Assembly (NCBI GenBank): GCA_024279575.1
Contig: JAJRRJ010000092.1
Span: 1 to 26,810, forward strand
Reading direction: 5' to 3'
DNA from: Alphaproteobacteria bacterium
GTDB lineage: Bacteria > Pseudomonadota > Alphaproteobacteria > Rhizobiales > Devosiaceae
Length of the DNA stretch: 26,810 nucleotides
Positions 7,426 through 16,370 of the stretch are shown piece by piece; the stretch's first letter is position 1, and every line of letters begins with the position of its first letter. A program made the translations under genes and the position numbers. The notes below the pieces were generated by a model that was given only the letters and a program-made list of their open reading frames with translations, had not been told where the DNA came from and did not search any database.

Positions 7426-8474
7426 TATTGGTTGCCGGTATGCGCCAAAGGCACGGACCCGACACTCATCAGGGACTCGCGTTCCTGAAAATGACATTGT
7501 TCAAGCAGGCATACAGGGAACCCCTCCTGCCCGTTTATTCGTAACAGCAATCTTGCAAATGCCTGCTCAGCAAGTAGCGCAACGGGCTGAACCACCGCGC
7601 AAACCGATGGATAGGTGGCCTGCATCCACTCTGCATCGTCAAAGCCGATAAGCGATATATCCTGCGGGCACTGTATGGAGCGGCGACGAAACTCGGACAG
7701 AACGCTCAGAGTTCCAGTTTGCGCCAGGGAAAAAACCGCCGTTGGCCGGTGGTGCTCCAGATAGTCAGACAGCGATCCACGCAGGCCTTCAACCGAATCT
7801 TCGGTCAGAACCACATCAACGCTCATCTGCGGACAAAAAGCATCGGCCTCATCCTGAAATGCGCTAATCCGTGCCCGCACGTTCTTTGAAACATCACTGA
7901 GACCAAATAACAGCACATGGCGATGACCTGCCTCGATCAGCGTTCTGGCAACCCGCGCACTGGCCCGCACATTGTCGACCGTGACTGTATCAAAGGTATC
8001 GTTGGCCATAACGCGATCAACCAGAGCCCCGGTCATCGCTAATTCTTTCATCACCGTCGCCCCGGCCCCGCGCTCACTGCGAACAGGAGCCAAAATAGTG
8101 CCGGCGACGCGCCAATCATGCATACGCTCCAGCATCTTACGTTCACGGACTTCGGATTCGTGGCTGGAAGCAATGGCAAGACTATAGCCGGCCTCTTCCG
8201 CTAAAATCTCGATCCGCGACGTCAGACGACCAAAAAACTCGTTTTCCAGATCAGGAACAACAATGCCGATAATCTGGCGGGTTCTGCGCCGCAGGCCCGA
8301 GGCCAGTGGATCCATACGATACCCCAGATCCTTAACCGCAAGGCGCACCTTCTCGGCATTGGCGATCTTAACGGTTCTGATCCCGCGCAATACCTTTGAA
8401 GCGGTTGCAGCTGAAACGCCGGCACGTCTTGCAACATCATGAATGGAGGCACGGACCTTATTATTGCTTGCCAT
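7425..8474 (-). CDS. LacI-family transcriptional regulator of module A
   Basis: A 349-residue regulator with an N-terminal helix-turn-helix (SIHDVARRAGVSAATASKVL, about residues 10-29), the hinge helix region DPLASGLRRRT, and a periplasmic-binding-protein-like effector domain (IIGIVVPDLENEFFGRL onward). The ATG has a strong AAAGGAGG site. It stands first in the minus-strand operon and diverges from the 2-hydroxyacid dehydrogenase. The paired TAAACCGATTTA boxes in the shared promoter, with the CG-centred look of LacI-family operators, are its likely targets. It probably senses the imported sugar or a product and represses both arms. Confidence 0.93.
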   Translation of the reverse strand: MASNNKVRASIHDVARRAGVSAATASKVLRGIRTVKIANAEKVRLAVKDLGYRMDPLASGLRRRTRQIIGIVVPDLENEFFGRLTSRIEILAEEAGYSLAIASSHESEVRERKMLERMHDWRVAGTILAPVRSERGAGATVMKELAMTGALVDRVMANDTFDTVTVDNVRASARVARTLIEAGHRHVLLFGLSDVSKNVRARISAFQDEADAFCPQMSVDVVLTEDSVEGLRGSLSDYLEHHRPTAVFSLAQTGTLSVLSEFRRRSIQCPQDISLIGFDDAEWMQATYPSVCAVVQPVALLAEQAFARLLLRINGQEGFPVCLLEQCHFQERESLMSVGSVPLAHTGNQ

Positions 8475-8548
8475 GTCTACCTCCTTTTATGAAGCCACTA
8501 GCGGCGAAATAAACTTCCCACCAAACAACGGCAAGAATGGTACCCCGC

Positions 8549-8589
8549 AAAATAAACCGATTTACTTTTTTTGTAAACCGATTTATTTT
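8549..8589. promoter_or_regulatory. Divergent promoter/operator of module A
   Basis: Two identical TAAACCGATTTA boxes (8553-8564, 8574-8585) are 21 bp apart, two helical turns, and flank a T7 tract inside the palindrome TTTAC-T7-GTAAA. On each strand the region offers a promoter with 17-bp spacing: plus strand TTTACT (8561-8566) and TATTTT (8584-8589); minus strand TTTACA (8572-8577) and TATTTT (8549-8554). The two promoters overlap face to face and each -10 element overlaps the outer edge of a box. Binding by the neighbouring LacI protein would block both; this is inferred. Confidence 0.6.
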
Positions 8590-8631
8590 GCACTGTACTT
8601 TACACTGATGGTCATAAAACCCGGAGGAACA

Positions 8632-9663
8632 ATGTCACTTTCTGCAAAGCCGCTGCTGATTTGCGCGCCTCACCCCCGCACGCTTGACCTGATTTTCAGC
8701 CCGGCCAAAAGAGCGATTCTTTTCGATAAATATGAAGTTGTGGAGGTCGAGCCGGAAGATTTCGACCAGCTGCCTGACGAAACCCTTGGCCGTGCGCGTT
8801 ACATTGTGGGGCAGCCGCCACTTTCTCTTCAAACCCTGCAAAAAATGCCGGAGTTGAAGTGCATTATGAACGTCGAAAGCAATCTGTTTGACAACATGCC
8901 TTATGAGTATTTGTTCCAAACCGGTGTCCATGTGGTAACAACCGGCGCGGTTTTTGCCCAGCCGGTTGCCGAAATGGGGCTGGCCATGGCCCTGTGTCTG
9001 GCGCGCAATGTGATTGATGCCGACCTTGATTTCAGAAATGGGAATGAACTATGGGGCAGAGATGGGAATGCCGATGCGCGGCTGATATCCGGCGCAAATA
9101 TCGGCATCATTGGATTCGGCGATCTTGGCCGGTCTCTGGCCCGTATTCTGAGTGGTTTTCAGGCTGAGATCAGTGTTTTTGACCCTTGGTTGCCGCCATC
9201 AATGCTCGAAGAACAAGGCGTTCACCCCGCTACGTTGGACGAGGTTCTGAGCAATAGTGACTACCTGTTTGTTGTCGCCTCGGTTACATCTGAGAACCGG
9301 GGGCTTCTGAATGCGCAATCTTTTGCAAAAATGAAACGAGGCAGCGCATTTATCCTGCTTAGCCGCGCCGATATCGTGGATTTTAACGACCTTATGGCGG
9401 CGGTTTCCTCAGGGCATATCCTTGCGGCCAGTGACGTTTTCCCTGACGAGCCTCTTGCGCCCGATCACCCGGCTCGTAAACTTAAGGGCTTTATCCGCTC
9501 CGCCCATCGTGCCGGTGCGTTGGATCAGGCCTTTCTGAAAATGGGCGATATGGTTTTGGAAGATATGGAATTGATGGATCAGGACCTGCCGCCAATGCGT
9601 TGTAAACGGGCCGAGCGTGAAACTGTATCGCGGATGCGCTCAAAGCCGGTTTTGGTGAACTAG
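8632..9663 (+). CDS. D-isomer-specific 2-hydroxyacid dehydrogenase (NAD-binding)
   Basis: A 343-residue enzyme of the D-2-hydroxyacid dehydrogenase family, interconverting a 2-hydroxyacid and a 2-oxoacid with NAD(P)H. The start is ATG 8632, with GGAGGA 5 bp upstream; the open frame extends further left but only through the promoter. The Rossmann motif GIIGFGDLG is near residue 158. The catalytic triad is readable as Arg in SRADIVD (the usual RG becomes RA), Glu in FPDEPL and His in SAHRAG. It is driven from the shared module A promoter with the kinase gene 37 bp downstream. The substrate is unknown; an acidic intermediate or glyoxylate/hydroxypyruvate reduction are options. Confidence 0.88.
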   Translation: MSLSAKPLLICAPHPRTLDLIFSPAKRAILFDKYEVVEVEPEDFDQLPDETLGRARYIVGQPPLSLQTLQKMPELKCIMNVESNLFDNMPYEYLFQTGVHVVTTGAVFAQPVAEMGLAMALCLARNVIDADLDFRNGNELWGRDGNADARLISGANIGIIGFGDLGRSLARILSGFQAEISVFDPWLPPSMLEEQGVHPATLDEVLSNSDYLFVVASVTSENRGLLNAQSFAKMKRGSAFILLSRADIVDFNDLMAAVSSGHILAASDVFPDEPLAPDHPARKLKGFIRSAHRAGALDQAFLKMGDMVLEDMELMDQDLPPMRCKRAERETVSRMRSKPVLVN

Positions 9664-9700
9664 GTCCTATCGGCTTCAGCATATGGCCAGGAGGTATCGG

Positions 9701-10336
9701 ATGAGTGAGATATCAACAATGGAAACCTTGTTTGAAGACATCAGGGCTGCAAAAAATGGACGTATCCTCATCGCAATTGCCGGCCCTCCCGGAGTGGGAA
9801 AGTCCACCTTTAGCGAAAAGTTGCGGGACAAACTGAATGTGCACCAGTCGCAAAGTTGCGAAATACTGGCGATGGATGGCTACCATTATGACGATATGTA
9901 TCTGGACCAAAAAGCTTTCAAAGCACAAAAAGGGGCGCCGTTTACCTTTGATGTGGGCGGCCTGGTGGCAATTCTCAGCCGCTTGAAAAACAATCAGGAA
10001 CCGGAAATTTCAGTACCCGTTTTTGATCGGAAAATAGAGATTTCACGGGCTGGCGCCCGAATGATTCTCCAATCGGTCAATGTGATATTGGTTGAAGGTA
10101 ACTATCTGTTATTACAACAAGAACCATGGTGCAACTTACACCCCTACTTTGATATGACTGTGATGCTAAATGCCGAAATAGATATCGTAAAGGCCCGCCT
10201 TACGTCTCGCTGGATGAAGTTGGGATATTCGCAAAAAGATACTGAAACCAAAATATCTGAAAATGATATGTTAAATGTAGCTGTGGTGTTGGAACAAAGT
10301 CGCGCCGCAGATTATCAGGTGTCAAATAACCATTAG
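9701..10336 (+). CDS. FrcK-like sugar/nucleoside kinase (P-loop)
   Basis: A 211-residue P-loop kinase of the uridine kinase/pantothenate kinase-like group. Walker A is GPPGVGKST near residue 29, followed by MDGYHYDD, a phosphoacceptor-side motif common in this group, VPVFDRKIEISR, and VEGNYLLL as the Walker B strand. The start at 9701 is chosen because AGGAGG lies 6 bp upstream; the ATG at 9683 has no such site. Relatives named FrcK sit with fructose ABC transporters in rhizobia, so here it may phosphorylate the sugar imported by module A. The C-terminus looks complete. It converges on dhaKL across 160 bp. Confidence 0.82.
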   Translation: MSEISTMETLFEDIRAAKNGRILIAIAGPPGVGKSTFSEKLRDKLNVHQSQSCEILAMDGYHYDDMYLDQKAFKAQKGAPFTFDVGGLVAILSRLKNNQEPEISVPVFDRKIEISRAGARMILQSVNVILVEGNYLLLQQEPWCNLHPYFDMTVMLNAEIDIVKARLTSRWMKLGYSQKDTETKISENDMLNVAVVLEQSRAADYQVSNNH

Positions 10337-10496
10337 GGGCGGATCTGTTAAATTCGCACTCCAGGTCGTGTTAATAATCAATATCCAGGCGTGACGTGAG
10401 TTGGATTTTGTTCTTGAAAAGGCCAAACATGGGTCGCAGCGTCATCACCCGCAAGCATGATTTAGCGCATTGATGTTGCCTAACGTTTGAGGCCCG

Positions 10497-12113
10497 TCAA
10501 ACAAGGCTTTCAAACAGGCGCGCCACAGCTTCGGCGCCCGGGTCATTGTGGCCGCTCAGGCGATCTTCGGATATGTAACTTGCGCGGCCAGCTTTGGCTT
10601 TGATAATGCTGGCGGTGTAATCCGCCCCCGCCCGCGCGGCCTTGGCGGCAGTGGCAACGCCCCCGGGCAAGGCATCTAGTGCCGGGGTGAGAGCATCGAT
10701 CATGGTGCGGTCGCCAAGTTGTGCGCCTCCCACTTCCTGCACCCGCGCCAATCCGGCCTTGAGCGCCTCCACATGGGACAGGCCGGACGAGGCCGCATCC
10801 CCGGTTGCAGAAAAGAAAATGGCCAGCAACACACCAGATGAGCCGCCCATGGTTTGGCTTAACTCCAGCCCGATTGCGCGATAAAGCTGGGTGGCATCGG
10901 CCAGCGGAAGGCGGGGAATAGCATCTTTTAATGCCCGCGCCGCGCCAGCAAGGGTGGAGCCTGTATCGCCATCGCCCGATTGTGCATCCAGCGAATTCAA
11001 ATCCTCCTCGGCGGCGATAAACACATCGCAACAACTGGTAATAAACTCCGCCATCCCCGGGTCACTAGAAGGGATAGGTTTAATCGGGGTCAGACCATCG
11101 GGTATTCTAATAATTTCAGGTGTATCAATGCTCAAACAATCCGGCCAGTCACGCAGCGCCACAGGTATTTGCAACGCTGCAAGTTGAGCGTCATCTACGG
11201 GCAGAAGCGATACCGAAAACCCGCGCATATCCAGCGAGGTCATCATCGGGGACGGGCCAACAAGCCATTGAATATTGTCAATAATATCCGACTTGGCCAG
11301 CTCTTCTGCCAACACCGACATTTCCAGCGGAGTTGCCCCGCCAAGATTGTTGAGCAGCGCCACCTTTGCCTCGCCACCCGCATGGGGCTTGAGACGTTCT
11401 AAAACCAATTTCATAGCAGCACGTGCAGTAGTGAAATCCACCAGCTCAACGCCGGATTCACCGTGGATGCCAAGACCCAGCTCGGCCTTGCCAGCTGCAA
11501 TGCGCTCCTCTTTGGGAGAACCCGGCACGGTGCAGGTATCCAGCGACATGCCTATGCTTGCAACATCTGTAACTACCTTTTTTGCTGCATCGAGAACTGT
11601 CTCAAGGTCAGAGCCGGCTTCGGCCAGCGCGCCGGCGATTTTATGAACAAACAGCGTGCCGGCAACACCGCGAGCCTGTGGCAGGTCTGGCAGGGCGATA
11701 TCATCATCGACAATAACCATTGCCACCTTGATGCCACAAGCCCGCGCCCTCTCGGCGGCAAGGCCAAAATTGAGCCGGTCTCCAGTGTAGTTTTTAACAA
11801 TCAACAAGCAGCCAGCCGGGCCTGACACGGCCAGAATACCAGCCAGCACCGCATCGACAGAGGGGGATGCAAACACATCGCCGCACACTGCCGCTGTTAA
11901 CATGCCTGCACCAACAAAGCCCACATGGGCCGGCTCGTGCCCCGAGCCGCCGCCCGACACCAGCGCTACTTTTGATTTGTCCCAATCCTTGCGCACTACC
12001 ACCTTGATGTGGGGAAAGCCGTCCAGCCGCGCCAGCCGCCCGTGAGCGGTGCGCAATGCCCCGTCAATGGCTTCGGTAACCAGGGCCTCTTTGGTATTAA
12101 TAAACTGGGACAT
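10497..12113 (-). CDS. Dihydroxyacetone kinase, DhaK-DhaL fusion (ATP-dependent)
   Basis: A 538-residue one-piece DAK-family kinase. The DhaK part has SGGGSGHEPAH (53-63) and His217 in LGIHGESG, which forms a covalent hemiaminal with the ketone substrate. The DhaL part (from ~residue 365) has the Mg-ATP motif DAQSGDGDTGST and later QTMGGSSGVLLAIF. The fusion architecture is the ATP-dependent form, not the PEP-PTS one. The start at 12113 has AAGGAGA upstream; the open frame extends 13 codons earlier into the preceding ATPase gene. As the last gene of module B it probably phosphorylates the imported ketone or a product of it. DAK-family kinases also act on tetruloses such as erythrulose, so dihydroxyacetone is not certain. 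Confidence 0.92.
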   Translation of the reverse strand: MSQFINTKEALVTEAIDGALRTAHGRLARLDGFPHIKVVVRKDWDKSKVALVSGGGSGHEPAHVGFVGAGMLTAAVCGDVFASPSVDAVLAGILAVSGPAGCLLIVKNYTGDRLNFGLAAERARACGIKVAMVIVDDDIALPDLPQARGVAGTLFVHKIAGALAEAGSDLETVLDAAKKVVTDVASIGMSLDTCTVPGSPKEERIAAGKAELGLGIHGESGVELVDFTTARAAMKLVLERLKPHAGGEAKVALLNNLGGATPLEMSVLAEELAKSDIIDNIQWLVGPSPMMTSLDMRGFSVSLLPVDDAQLAALQIPVALRDWPDCLSIDTPEIIRIPDGLTPIKPIPSSDPGMAEFITSCCDVFIAAEEDLNSLDAQSGDGDTGSTLAGAARALKDAIPRLPLADATQLYRAIGLELSQTMGGSSGVLLAIFFSATGDAASSGLSHVEALKAGLARVQEVGGAQLGDRTMIDALTPALDALPGGVATAAKAARAGADYTASIIKAKAGRASYISEDRLSGHNDPGAEAVARLFESLV

Positions 12114-12123
12114 ATTGGTCTCC

Positions 12124-13119
12124 TTATTTAATGCGCTCGCCGTTGGCGTCAAAATATAGTGGGTCTTTGGGAGAAATTTTTACCATATCGCCCTTGGCTG
12201 ATTTGGTATGCGGATCTGTCAGGACTATCAAATCCTGCTCGCCAAGCTTCAAGTGCAGGCGGGTCTGATCTCCCAAACGCTCAACCCGCTCAACGCTCGC
12301 CTCAAGCCCCTCGCCAATGTTGATATGCTCTGAGCGCAGCCCGATTTGCACAGCACCTTGTGGCGCAGCGGGAAACAGGCTAGCAGGCAGAATATTGATT
12401 TTGGGCGACCCAAGGCGACTGGCAGCATAGATACTGACAGGGTTTTCGTAGATCTCGCGCGGGGGGCCGAATTGCACCAGGCGCCCATGGTCAAGTACCC
12501 CCACATGGGTTGCCATGGTCATCGCCTCGATCTGATCATGGGTCACATAAAGCATGGTGGCACCAAGGGAAGCCTGAATACGTTTCAGCTCGATACGCAA
12601 ATCCGAGCGCAGCTTGGCATCCAGTGAGGAAAGTGGTTCATCCATCAGGTAAATTTGCGGATTACGCACCAGCGCGCGCCCAATGGACACCCGTTGCATT
12701 TCTCCGCCCGAAAGCTCGGTCGCCTTATTATCAAGCTTATGAGAAATTTGCAGCACTTCGGCGACTTCGGCCACTTTGCGTTTTATTTCATCGGCCGGGG
12801 TGCGAAGCATCGGAGATTTAAGCGGAAAGGCCAGATTTTGGCGCACCGAAAGATGCGGATAAAGCGAATATTGTTGAAACACCATCGCCATATTTCGCTG
12901 GGCCGGGGATTGGTTGGCTGCATCCTCACCATTGATTATGATTTGGCCGGAATCCGGCTTATCCAGCCCCGAAACCATTCGCAATATTGTGGTTTTTCCG
13001 GCGCCAGTCGGCCCGAGCAAGACTACAAAAGAGCCATCGGGCACTCTCATATTCACCGATTGCAAAGCTATTTGATTACCAAAGGATTTGGATATATTTT
13101 GCAAGCTGACTTCAGCCAT
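12124..13119 (-). CDS. MalK/UgpC-like sugar ABC transporter ATPase, intact copy
   Basis: A 331-residue ATPase for CUT1-type import. Walker A is GPTGAGKT (36-43), the signature LSGGE (136-140), Walker B YLMDE (157-161), then the D-loop SSLD and switch His in YVTHDQ. A C-terminal TOBE-like regulatory domain follows (IGLRSEHINIGEG). The ATG at 13119 overlaps the stop of the preceding ATPase gene by 8 bp. Because that partner carries a nonsense codon, this may be the only fully functional ATPase of the operon. Two different ATPases are also found in the rhizobial glycerol importer (GlpS/GlpT), where they are thought to pair. Confidence 0.92.
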   Translation of the reverse strand: MAEVSLQNISKSFGNQIALQSVNMRVPDGSFVVLLGPTGAGKTTILRMVSGLDKPDSGQIIINGEDAANQSPAQRNMAMVFQQYSLYPHLSVRQNLAFPLKSPMLRTPADEIKRKVAEVAEVLQISHKLDNKATELSGGEMQRVSIGRALVRNPQIYLMDEPLSSLDAKLRSDLRIELKRIQASLGATMLYVTHDQIEAMTMATHVGVLDHGRLVQFGPPREIYENPVSIYAASRLGSPKINILPASLFPAAPQGAVQIGLRSEHINIGEGLEASVERVERLGDQTRLHLKLGEQDLIVLTDPHTKSAKGDMVKISPKDPLYFDANGERIK

Positions 13120-14209
13120 GATCCAGCACTCCCTTATTGGCAACAGAGAGCAAAGCTACGCCAGTGCTTTGGGCAAAAATTGTAACAGTACGCGGGTTGA
13201 ACATCAGCCCCTTCTTTTGCCCGACATCGATCCTGTCAAGCGCAGCCACCCGGGCTTTGAGTACCCCGTTGGGGGTATCAAGCGTGATAATCTGGGTGGT
13301 TCCAAGATATTCAATCGCCAAAACCTCGCCCTTATAGGCGCTGGTTTCATCCAGAAAAACATGTTCGGGGCGCACCCCAAATGCCAGGTCACCTGAAGCA
13401 GACTGGAGTTGTTTGGGGATATCAAAAACCTGCCCGGACAGGGAGACCTTGTTATCTCCATCATTTATGCTACCCTTAAAGCGCAAGAAATTCATGGGTG
13501 GCGACCCGATGAAATCGGCTACAAACATGGTTGCCGGCCAATCATAAATTTCTTGTGGCACGCCAAATTGTTCAACCGATCCGTGGTTCATCACCACAAT
13601 TTTGTCGCCCATCTGCATGGCCTCAAGCTGGTCGTGCGTCACATAAACCGTGGTGGCGCCCATACGATCATGCAGAGCACGCAACTCTTGTGACATGTGC
13701 TCGCGGAATTCCGCGTCAAGCGCCCCCAAAGGCTCATCCATCATGAATGCTTTGGGTTCGCGCACAATCGCACGCCCCAGCGCCACGCGCTGTCGGTCGC
13801 CACCGGAAAGCCCACCGACGGGTTTGCTCAAAATATCCTCAATCCCTAAAATTTTGGCAACCTCAGCAACTTTAGCCTTTATCTGAGCCCTTTTCATACC
13901 CTGGCTTTTTAGCGGATAGCTGATGTTTTGCCGCACATTCAAGTGCGGATAGAGGGCAAACATCTGGAATACAAAGGCAATATCACGCTGAGAGGCGCGC
14001 TTTTGACTAACTTCCTCTCCGTTAATATAAATCTCGCCCGAGGTCGGCAGCTCCAGCCCCGCTATCATGCGCAAGGTAGTGGTTTTGCCACAGCCAGATG
14101 GGCCAAGCAGCATAAAAAACTCACCATCCTCGATGGTAAAACTAGAAGCCTTGACGGCAGTAAATTAGCCAAAATCCTTGCGCAGATTTTTAATGATGAT
14201 TTGCGCCAT
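13112..14209 (-). pseudogene. MalK/UgpC-like ABC ATPase with in-frame TAA at codon 15
   Basis: From ATG 14209, four bases after the small membrane protein's TAA, the frame reads MAQIIIKNLRKDFG, then TAA (14165-14167), then FTAVKASSFTIEDGEFFMLL. With the stop counted as one residue, Walker A GPSGCGKT is at 36-43, exactly as in the intact neighbour, so a single codon changed. The rest is unbroken: LSGGDRQRVALGRA, AFMMDEPLGALD, YVTHDQ and a C-terminal regulatory domain, 364 residues in all. Translation could restart at Met33 (14113), which has GGTGAG 6 bp upstream, but the product would lack the first strand and the A-loop aromatic (Phe13). It may be a recent null, a sequencing error, or a read-through case. 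Confidence 0.85.
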
Positions 14210-14212
14210 ATC

Positions 14213-14401
14213 TTACTCCGGAAAGTGGCTGACGACGATAAACATCACCGTGCCAACCAGTGTCACAATGAAGGAATAGGTGAAAGCCAACATCCAGAAA
14301 GGCTGCATTAGCATAAACACCCCAAGCCCGATCAGGATGGTTGCCAACATCTCCCAGGCACCGCGACGAAACCGTAGTAAACCGCTAAAAAATCCACTCA
14401 T
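14213..14401 (-). CDS. Small two-helix membrane protein of module B
   Basis: A 62-residue protein starting MSGFFSGLLRFRRGAWEMLA, with two predicted membrane segments (about 18-36 and 40-58) and a basic N-terminal stretch (RFRR). Its ATG overlaps the upstream permease stop as ATGA, and the next gene starts 3 bp after it, so it is embedded in the transporter operon. I do not recognise the family. By position it recalls GlpU, the small membrane protein of the rhizobial glycerol importer, but I see no clear sequence match. An accessory transporter subunit is the simplest guess. Confidence 0.75.
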   Translation of the reverse strand: MSGFFSGLLRFRRGAWEMLATILIGLGVFMLMQPFWMLAFTYSFIVTLVGTVMFIVVSHFPE

Positions 14402-15339
14402 TTGCGCACCGCACCAAATGTGATACCGCGCAGAAGGTGTTTGCGCAGCAGGATGGTAAAGAGCATAACCGGCATCAAAAATAACGTGGCCCCTGCTGCC
14501 ACTGCCGGCCAATCCTGTCCACCAACTCCGATGATGGTGGGAATGAAAGGCGGCGCTGTTTGAGCTGTGCCCGATGTAAGCAACACGGCAAAGGCATATT
14601 CATTCCAGGCAAAAATCAGACAAAAAATTGCTGTAGAGGCAATGCCGGTGGCCGCCTGTGGCAGCACCACTTTATAAAACGCCTGAAAGCGGGTGTAGCC
14701 ATCGATCAGGGCCGCTTCCTCGTATTCAAAAGGTATTTCATCAATGAAACCCTTCAGCAACCAAACCGAAAGCGACAGGTTCACCGCCGTATAAAGCAGT
14801 ATCATACCAAGCTGGGTATCGTTCAGGCCCAACTGGCGGAACATCAAAAAGATCGGGATCGCCACCGCAATAGGTGGCATCATGCGGGTGGACAGAATAA
14901 AAAACAGCAAATCATCCTTGATCGGTATCTTGAAGCGGGAAAAGGCATAAGCGGCGGTGGTGCCAAAAACGATAGCCAGGAAGGTGGAGCCAAACCCGAT
15001 GATCACCGAGTTTAGGAAGCGCTGTCCATAGCGCGACGGACCAACGATAATTGTTCCGGCATCGCGCGCAACCTGATCATACCATGTTTCAGGCGGTTGC
15101 AAGGTCTCCTCCATCCCCGGAGTTATGCGGGTACGAGAGCTGAACAGATTGACATAGCCCTCAAGGCTTGGCTCAAATACTATTTTGGGCGGATAGGAAA
15201 TGGCATCTTCGGGCGATTTAAAGCCGGTGGCAATAATCCAGAGCAGCGGCATGAGCGTGACAACCGCATAGGTTATCACCAACAGGCCTGCAATCCACTT
15301 TTGCCTGTTTGAGGGCTGGGTAACAGAAAATCCGCTCAT
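14398..15339 (-). CDS. CUT1-type sugar ABC transporter permease (MalG/UgpE-like)
   Basis: A 313-residue inner-membrane protein with the EAA loop typical of importers, YEEAALIDGYTRFQAFYKVVLP, which contacts the ATPase, near residue 205. It has about six membrane segments and a sizeable periplasmic loop after the first (TGFKSPEDAISYPPKIVFEP). The conserved ISTRMMPPIA-type stretch (FILSTRMMPPIAVAIPIF) is characteristic of the MalG-like branch used for glycerol and polyols. The ATG overlaps the stop of the other permease (ATGA). It pairs with 15336-16283. Confidence 0.9.
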   Translation of the reverse strand: MSGFSVTQPSNRQKWIAGLLVITYAVVTLMPLLWIIATGFKSPEDAISYPPKIVFEPSLEGYVNLFSSRTRITPGMEETLQPPETWYDQVARDAGTIIVGPSRYGQRFLNSVIIGFGSTFLAIVFGTTAAYAFSRFKIPIKDDLLFFILSTRMMPPIAVAIPIFLMFRQLGLNDTQLGMILLYTAVNLSLSVWLLKGFIDEIPFEYEEAALIDGYTRFQAFYKVVLPQAATGIASTAIFCLIFAWNEYAFAVLLTSGTAQTAPPFIPTIIGVGGQDWPAVAAGATLFLMPVMLFTILLRKHLLRGITFGAVRK

Positions 15340-16283
15340 CTTTCCTTAACCTTGTTCAGAGCTTTGACATAGATAGAGGCTAAGCCAAAGACGGTGACAA
15401 ACAGGATGACCGCATAGGCCGAGGCATATCCGGTGCGCCATTTCTCAAAGGCTTCGCGTTTCAGATCAATCGAGGTGAGCGTGGTGATTGAACCAGGCCC
15501 GCCGCCCGTCAGCTGCACTACCAGATCAAACATTTTGAAGTTTTCAATGCCGCGAAACAGTACGGCCAGCATCAGGAAAGGCAGCACCATCGGCACGGTC
15601 AGCGTCCAGAATTGCCGCCACTTGCTGGCGCGATCACACTCAGCAGCCTCGTATATGCTATCGGGGATCGAGCGCAGGCCGGCGAGGCAGATCAACATCA
15701 CAAAGGGCGTCCACATCCATGTGTCCACAATCACGATAGACCACGGCGCGAGGGAAACATCCCCAATCATCGAAAAACTTGAAGAGTCTATACCTGTAAA
15801 AAACTCAACCACATAATTGAACAGCCCGATTTGCGGCTGGTAAAGAAAGGTCCAGAAATTGCCGACTACGGCGGGCGAAAGCATCATCGGCAGCACAATT
15901 ATGGTGGTCCACAAATCGTTACCCTTGAATTTTTTATTGATCAGATAAGCCAGCGCAAAGCCAATCAGCACCTGAAAAAAGATCGTCCAGAACAGGAAGT
16001 TTGCCGTAGCCTGCATGGACTGCCATGTGTCAGTGTCAGTCAGAATACGCTCATAATTGCGCAGCCCGATATATTCAGCATCGCGCAGGCGATTTGCTCT
16101 GAAATTGGTAAAGCTGAGATTGATCGTCCAGATCAACGGAAAGATATTTACCGCCAGTAGCAGCACAATCGAGGGGCCGACAAACAACCACGCAATGGCA
16201 CGGTCAGACAGGCCCCGCACGCGCTTGGCCATTACAGCAGGCGTGGCGGTAGCGATGCGATCTATGGGATTACCAGACATCAT
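15336..16283 (-). CDS. CUT1-type sugar ABC transporter permease (MalF/UgpA-like)
   Basis: A ~315-residue permease beginning MMSGNPIDRI; ATG 16280 is an equally good start. Earlier in-frame codons would run through the stem-loops at 16310-16362. Membrane segments start at AWLFVGPSIVLLLAVNIFPL, and the EAA loop is YEAAECDRASKWRQFWTLTVP. The ends overlap the next permease by 4 bp. With its partner and the ATPases it forms the inner-membrane part of the module B importer. Confidence 0.9.
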   Translation of the reverse strand: MMSGNPIDRIATATPAVMAKRVRGLSDRAIAWLFVGPSIVLLLAVNIFPLIWTINLSFTNFRANRLRDAEYIGLRNYERILTDTDTWQSMQATANFLFWTIFFQVLIGFALAYLINKKFKGNDLWTTIIVLPMMLSPAVVGNFWTFLYQPQIGLFNYVVEFFTGIDSSSFSMIGDVSLAPWSIVIVDTWMWTPFVMLICLAGLRSIPDSIYEAAECDRASKWRQFWTLTVPMVLPFLMLAVLFRGIENFKMFDLVVQLTGGGPGSITTLTSIDLKREAFEKWRTGYASAYAVILFVTVFGLASIYVKALNKVKER

Positions 16284-16309
16284 CTGTTTCCGAGCTTGGT
16301 GACAAAGGT

Positions 16310-16332
16310 GGCCATGCTCACCGAGCATGGCC
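16310..16332 (-). promoter_or_regulatory. Intra-operon stem-loop 2 downstream of binding-protein gene
   Basis: GGCCATGCTC and GAGCATGGCC form a perfect 10-bp stem with a 3-nt loop, no T-run. It lies between the binding-protein stop and the permease start and is a probable mRNA-stabilising or processing element. Confidence 0.6.
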
Positions 16333-16338
16333 AGAGGA

Positions 16339-16362
16339 TGTGCCCCGCAAGGACGGGGCACA
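16339..16362 (-). promoter_or_regulatory. Intra-operon stem-loop 1 downstream of binding-protein gene
   Basis: TGTGCCCCG and CGGGGCACA form a perfect 9-bp stem with a 6-nt loop, eight bases after the binding-protein stop. No T-run follows on the minus strand. Its tandem arrangement with 16310-16332 suggests 3'-end protection of the upstream mRNA. Confidence 0.6.
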
Positions 16363-16370
16363 AGTTGTTT

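Noticed and set aside
10485..10502. GTTTGA/TCAAAC inverted repeat at the dhaKL stop as a terminator
   Set aside because: The stem is only 6 bp and has no T-run on either strand; the convergent gap 10337-10496 holds no clear terminator.
14213..14512. Longer 99-residue version of the small membrane protein
   Set aside because: The extra N-terminal 37 residues are the permease gene read in another frame; the ATGA-coupled ATG at 14401 is the better start.
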